A stretch of DNA of 35,648 nt, taken from the NCBI GenBank assembly GCA_900757025.1, contig CAAEMG010000027.1, positions 1-35,648 on the forward strand. Reading direction: 5' to 3'. A program made the translations under genes and the position numbers. Shown here in pieces: positions 32,365 through 35,648 of the stretch; position 1 is the first letter of the stretch; each line of letters opens with the position of its first letter. Source of the stretch: Clostridia bacterium (GTDB lineage Bacteria > Bacillota > Clostridia > Lachnospirales > Anaerotignaceae). The notes beneath the pieces are model-generated. The model ran no database searches. It was not told the origin of the DNA and saw only the letters and a program-made list of their open reading frames with translations.

Positions 32365-32417
32365 TTATCCACTTTATCCACATAGTTGTTGACAATTTTA
32401 TTAACATTTGTGGATAA
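32365..32417. promoter_or_regulatory. Cluster of three DnaA-box 9-mers after murC
   Basis: TTATCCACT (32365-32373, one mismatch) abuts TTATCCACA (32374-32382, perfect), and an inverted perfect copy reads TGTGGATAA at 32409-32417. They begin right after the murC stop codon, around an AT-rich centre. Whether DnaA binds here is not known. No other replication-origin feature and no dnaA gene is present. Confidence 0.5.
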
Positions 32418-32450
32418 CTTTCAACAAAACCGTTTTATAAAACAATAACA

Positions 32451-32495
32451 AAAAACCAATGAAATCGACTGAAATTTCATTGGTTTTTTATTTTT
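32451..32495 (+). terminator. murC: Rho-independent terminator of murC
   Basis: AAAACCAATGAAAT and ATTTCATTGGTTTT pair around a short loop, followed by a T-rich tail on the plus strand. The stem is nearly symmetric and could also act on the minus strand. Confidence 0.82.
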
Positions 32496-32674
32496 CATAA
32501 TATTGACATTCTTTTTTACATACTTTTACAGCGTTTTTTCACAAAATATTCATTGTACAAATCACACAACAAATATATGTTCTTTCGGCGAATGTAAGTA
32601 CGGTAAATTATGGTTTTTGAAATACTTTGCCTATGCGGAACATCTCGTGCTGTCAGAATTTTATTTCTTCCGCC
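32496..32674. other. Spacer between convergent murC and cls
   Basis: No gene and no strong terminator for cls was recognised here; the murC terminator further on may stop both transcripts. Confidence 0.4.
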
Positions 32675-34249
32675 CTACATAAGCGGTGCAAACGCTTTAA
32701 CCGCAACCCCCACAGCCTTATTATAAAGGGAATTTTCTTTTATGGTATTCTTGTCTGCCATTTTGCATTTTTTAATTGTTTCCTCAAAATCATTTTCAAT
32801 ATTTTTTATACATTTTGTTCCATACATATATGTGGCACACTCAAAATGATGATATAAACTGCGGTAATCAAGGTTTATTGTTCCCACAACAGCCTTTTCA
32901 TCGTCGCTTACAAATACCTTTGCATGAACAAACCCCGGCGTAAATTCATAAATTTTAACACCGGAAGCCATAAGAGAAGCATAATGGGTTTTTGCCAGTG
33001 CATAAGGAATTTTTTTATCGGGTATTCCCGGAAGTATAATTGAAACATCAACGCCTCTTTCGGCGGCAAATTTAATTGCCGTTTCCATTTCGCCGTCAAG
33101 TATAAGATACGGCGTCATAATATGCACATATTTTTCTGCCCTGTTTAAAATATCCATATATACTCTTTCCCCAACCTTATATCCGTCAAGGGGACAGTCG
33201 GCATATGGCAGAACAAAACCCTCTGCTTTCACTCTTTTATATGGCGCATAAACAAATTTATTTATATCTTCTTCTGTTTTGTCTATAGACCATACCTGCA
33301 AAAACATAAGCGTAAAGCTTTTTACTGCATCACCTTTAAGCATTATGGCTGTATCTTTCCAGTAGCCAAATCTTTCAATATGGTTTATGTATTCATCTGC
33401 AAGGTTTACTCCGCCGTTAAAAGCCGTATGGCCATCTATAACCAATATTTTTCTGTGGTCACGGTAATTATAGCTTGTGGAAACAAGAGGTGTAAGAGGA
33501 AGAAAAACCTTGCATTTTATGCCGAGTTTTTCAAGCCTTTTTGGATAATCATGGGGAAGAGTTGTAAACTCGCAGGTTCCGTCATATATTACCCTTACGT
33601 CAACGCCCTCTGCTGCCTTTTGCGACAAAATTTCAAGTATCTGCCCCCACATAATGCCTTCATTTATAATAAAGTATTCCAAAAATATGAATTTTTCGGC
33701 TTTTTTAAGCTCTTCCAAAAGAGCTTTAAATTTTTCCTCTCCCGAAGGAAAATATGTAACCTCAGTGTTTTCATATATTGGATAACAACCGCTTTTTTTT
33801 ATGTATTGGGCAATGGCATAACTTTCCGGAGAAACTGACAAAATTCTTTTTTTCAGTTCTTCGTCCTGAGGTATTGTCTCTTTAAGCTCCGTTGTGAGAG
33901 CGTCAAATCTTCTTTTAAAAACCCTGTGACCCAAATCGCTTTGTATATAAAAATAAAGCAAAGAACCGAAAACCGGAAGAAGCATTATTATTATAAGCCA
34001 GGTTATTTTTGCCGTAGGGTCCATGTTTCCGTTTATAATCAAAAGCACCATAACAGCCGTAAAAATTATTGCTCCGCCGAAAATATGTGGCAAAAAGCCT
34101 TCAAACCACCTAAATACAGCAAACATAAGCCAAAGCTGAAGCAGAAAAAGCACCGCAATTATTCCCGTTCGGCTGAAAACTAAAGAAATTATTCCTTTTC
34201 GGCTTTTTTCTATAAGATACATTCCTGCGTTATCCATATCAAAATTCAT
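32675..34249 (-). CDS. cls: Cardiolipin synthase
   Basis: Cls joins two phosphatidylglycerol molecules to form cardiolipin and glycerol at the membrane. The 524-residue protein has an N-terminal membrane region with about three helices (residues 28-48, 55-72, 82-102). Two phospholipase D HKD motifs follow: NYRDHRKILVIDG (His265, Lys267, Asp272) and GFVHAKVFVSDDEK (His442, Lys444, Asp449). Each is followed by the expected G-G/G-T-x-N-x-D element (FNGGVNLADEYI; VGTINLDYRSL). Length is normal for Firmicute ClsA-like enzymes. AGGAG lies eight bases before the ATG. A perfect TATAAT on the minus strand about 60 bases upstream may be its -10. Confidence 0.95.
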   Translation of the reverse strand: MNFDMDNAGMYLIEKSRKGIISLVFSRTGIIAVLFLLQLWLMFAVFRWFEGFLPHIFGGAIIFTAVMVLLIINGNMDPTAKITWLIIIMLLPVFGSLLYFYIQSDLGHRVFKRRFDALTTELKETIPQDEELKKRILSVSPESYAIAQYIKKSGCYPIYENTEVTYFPSGEEKFKALLEELKKAEKFIFLEYFIINEGIMWGQILEILSQKAAEGVDVRVIYDGTCEFTTLPHDYPKRLEKLGIKCKVFLPLTPLVSTSYNYRDHRKILVIDGHTAFNGGVNLADEYINHIERFGYWKDTAIMLKGDAVKSFTLMFLQVWSIDKTEEDINKFVYAPYKRVKAEGFVLPYADCPLDGYKVGERVYMDILNRAEKYVHIMTPYLILDGEMETAIKFAAERGVDVSIILPGIPDKKIPYALAKTHYASLMASGVKIYEFTPGFVHAKVFVSDDEKAVVGTINLDYRSLYHHFECATYMYGTKCIKNIENDFEETIKKCKMADKNTIKENSLYNKAVGVAVKAFAPLM

Positions 34250-34392
34250 TTTTTACACTCCTTTTGCCTATATATACGCTAAAATTCGATAATTTTTCTT
34301 ATTTTTATATTATAACAGATAAGCTTTTTACAGTAATAATTTTTTATATTCAAAAATATAAATTTATAAGTACAGAAACGGAGGGACAAATA

Positions 34393-35648
34393 ATGGATTA
34401 TAATATTGAAACCGAAAACATAAGGTCGCTTTTGCCTATGGGCTGCGAAAGCGTTCAAACGGTAATAGACTCAGACATAATAGTTCCCGACATAAAAGAC
34501 GACATAAACTATATAATCGACTGCTCGGCAAAAGCCGTAATAACGGAAGAAAATATACTTGACGGAAGAATAGGCTTTAAAGGCAGGCTTGATTTACAGA
34601 TTATATACTGCTGCATGGAAGGAAAAACATGTACTCTTAAAAGTTTTATGCCTTTTGAAGACTTTATAATAAGCGACGGCATATCTTCCGGAGATTTTGC
34701 AATGCTTTCCCCTACAGTTGAAAAAACCGAATGCAGAATGATAAACAGCCGAAAAGCATACGTAAAATGTATAGTTTCCGTAAAAGCCTTTATTCAGGCA
34801 ATGAACGACACCTCTGTATCGGCAAATATAAACGGAGAAGATTTGCATATAAAATACACGCCTGTTTCTTTTAAAGAAACTTCACAGTCTGTAAACGATA
34901 CTTTCAGAATTTCCGAAGACCTTCATCTTCCCCAGTCAAAAAAAGCCATAGACGATATTTTGTTTTTGGAAGAAAGCGTTTTAGATGTTGACATGAAAGC
35001 CGTTGACGGCGGAATAAAAGTAAGCGGAACAACAAAACTTCGTATAATATATACATCTGCTGATGATGACGAAACCGACTGTGTTAACTTTGAAATCCCT
35101 TTGGACGGCTTTACGGAAGGCAGAAACATACATGAAAACGACATAGTTTGCGGAAAAATATACATAAAAAAATGTGCCGTGGATATATTTACGGATAATG
35201 AAGGAAATGACAGAGGAATTTCGGCACAGATTGATTACAGCATAACAGCCGAAGCATTCAGCGAAAAAACAATAAATATTTCCCAAGATGCTTACAGCGG
35301 AAAAGTATGCACAAATACAACACAAAAAGAATTTTCATACCCTGTTTTTGTAGGCAGAAACCGCAATGAAATTTCTTTAAAAGAAAAATTTAAAACAGAC
35401 GGCGATGAAATAATGCGTCTTATAGGTGCATGGGGGAACATTTCCTACTGCGACGCCCAAGCCGGCGAAAACAGCATAACAATAAACGCCATAGCCGATA
35501 TTTCAATTTTGTGCCTTTCCAAAAGCGACTCCACACCCTATATAAGCATACGCCGTTCAGTACCTTTCAGCCGTGAAGCCGAACTTATAGGCTGTGCAAA
35601 AAACGATTATGTTTGTGTCACTTCTCAAATAACGGATATACAGGTAAA
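34393..35648 (+). CDS. SPOCS/DUF3794 domain protein, 5' part (SipL-like), cut by the window edge
   Basis: The frame opens at ATG 34393, seven bases after GGAGGG, and stays open for 418 codons to the right edge, so the C terminus is missing. Three successive DUF3794 (SPOCS) modules of about 100 residues can be seen. The first runs from about residue 25 (VIDSDIIVPDIKDDINYIID, with GFKGRLDLQIIYC). The second starts near 175 (SKKAIDDILFLEESVLDVD, with VSGTTKLRIIYT). The third starts near 310 (FSYPVFVGRNRNEISLKEKF). Proteins of this layout usually end in a LysM domain and include SipL, which links the spore coat to SpoIVA in Clostridioides. A role in spore envelope assembly is inferred. No sporulation-type promoter could be identified with confidence upstream. 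Confidence 0.85.
   Translation, partial: MDYNIETENIRSLLPMGCESVQTVIDSDIIVPDIKDDINYIIDCSAKAVITEENILDGRIGFKGRLDLQIIYCCMEGKTCTLKSFMPFEDFIISDGISSGDFAMLSPTVEKTECRMINSRKAYVKCIVSVKAFIQAMNDTSVSANINGEDLHIKYTPVSFKETSQSVNDTFRISEDLHLPQSKKAIDDILFLEESVLDVDMKAVDGGIKVSGTTKLRIIYTSADDDETDCVNFEIPLDGFTEGRNIHENDIVCGKIYIKKCAVDIFTDNEGNDRGISAQIDYSITAEAFSEKTINISQDAYSGKVCTNTTQKEFSYPVFVGRNRNEISLKEKFKTDGDEIMRLIGAWGNISYCDAQAGENSITINAIADISILCLSKSDSTPYISIRRSVPFSREAELIGCAKNDYVCVTSQITDIQV

Noticed and set aside
32365..32495. Chromosomal replication origin
   Set aside because: DnaA-box 9-mers are present, but dnaA, dnaN, rpmH, rnpA or gyrase genes are absent and only three boxes are found.
34300..34392. Sporulation sigma-factor promoter for the SPOCS gene
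   Set aside because: The AT-rich spacer offers several loose matches, none convincing for sigma E, G, H or K.
1..35648. CRISPR arrays, tRNA or rRNA genes, insertion sequences, prophage genes
   Set aside because: No regularly spaced repeats, cloverleaf-like sequences, transposase, integrase or phage structural genes were seen on either strand.

Overview
The window reads as chromosomal DNA of an AT-rich, anaerobic, spore-forming member of the Clostridia (Lachnospiraceae-like). The support is pyruvate phosphate dikinase, the paired glycogen genes glgC/glgD, spoVG, a SPOCS/DUF3794 spore-coat type protein at the right edge, strong AGGAGG-type ribosome binding sites, heavy ATA codon use and frequent TTG/GTG starts. 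Most genes are core metabolism or housekeeping. I see no prophage, CRISPR array, insertion sequence, rRNA or tRNA.

Layout. From 0 to 16.3 kb every gene is on the minus strand: a frameshifted SAM methyltransferase; ppdK; a ribosome/tRNA modification operon (prmA-rsmE-cysteine desulfurase-thiI); mgtE followed by an AlkD-like DNA repair gene, behind a long structured leader; tex; an M20D amidohydrolase; and the ACT (UPF0237)-DUF711 (UPF0210) pair. At 16.65 kb a plus-strand MarR gene carries an unusual C-terminal extension behind a palindromic operator. From 17.5 to 30.5 kb the minus strand resumes: an SGNH-like protein overlapping an MBOAT O-acyltransferase; an ArgE/DapE-type peptidase; a complete polyamine uptake operon (XRE-cupin regulator, potA, potB, potC, potD); a gene-poor stretch; a small membrane protein; spoVG; and glgC-glgD. 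murC (plus), a cluster of DnaA-box-like 9-mers, cls (minus) and the 5' part of a SPOCS-domain gene (plus) close the window.

How the genes work together. Cysteine desulfurase probably supplies persulfide sulfur to ThiI. The XRE-cupin protein probably senses or controls polyamine uptake by PotABCD. GlgC/GlgD make ADP-glucose for glycogen. The MBOAT and SGNH proteins probably O-acetylate an extracytoplasmic polymer.

Most notable observations: (1) a leader in front of mgtE with a 36-codon ORF behind a perfect AGGAGG, nested helices and an intrinsic terminator with a competing hairpin, and no recognisable M-box; (2) a PotA ATPase whose TOBE region is interrupted by two tandem repeats of about 86-90 residues that look like extracellular Ig-like modules; (3) a MarR regulator fused in frame to a cysteine-containing domain that resembles a free-standing small protein, across a linker that reads like translated intergenic DNA; (4) three DnaA-box 9-mers right after murC; (5) a single-base frameshift at an A8 run in a methyltransferase; (6) two copies of a short intergenic repeat.
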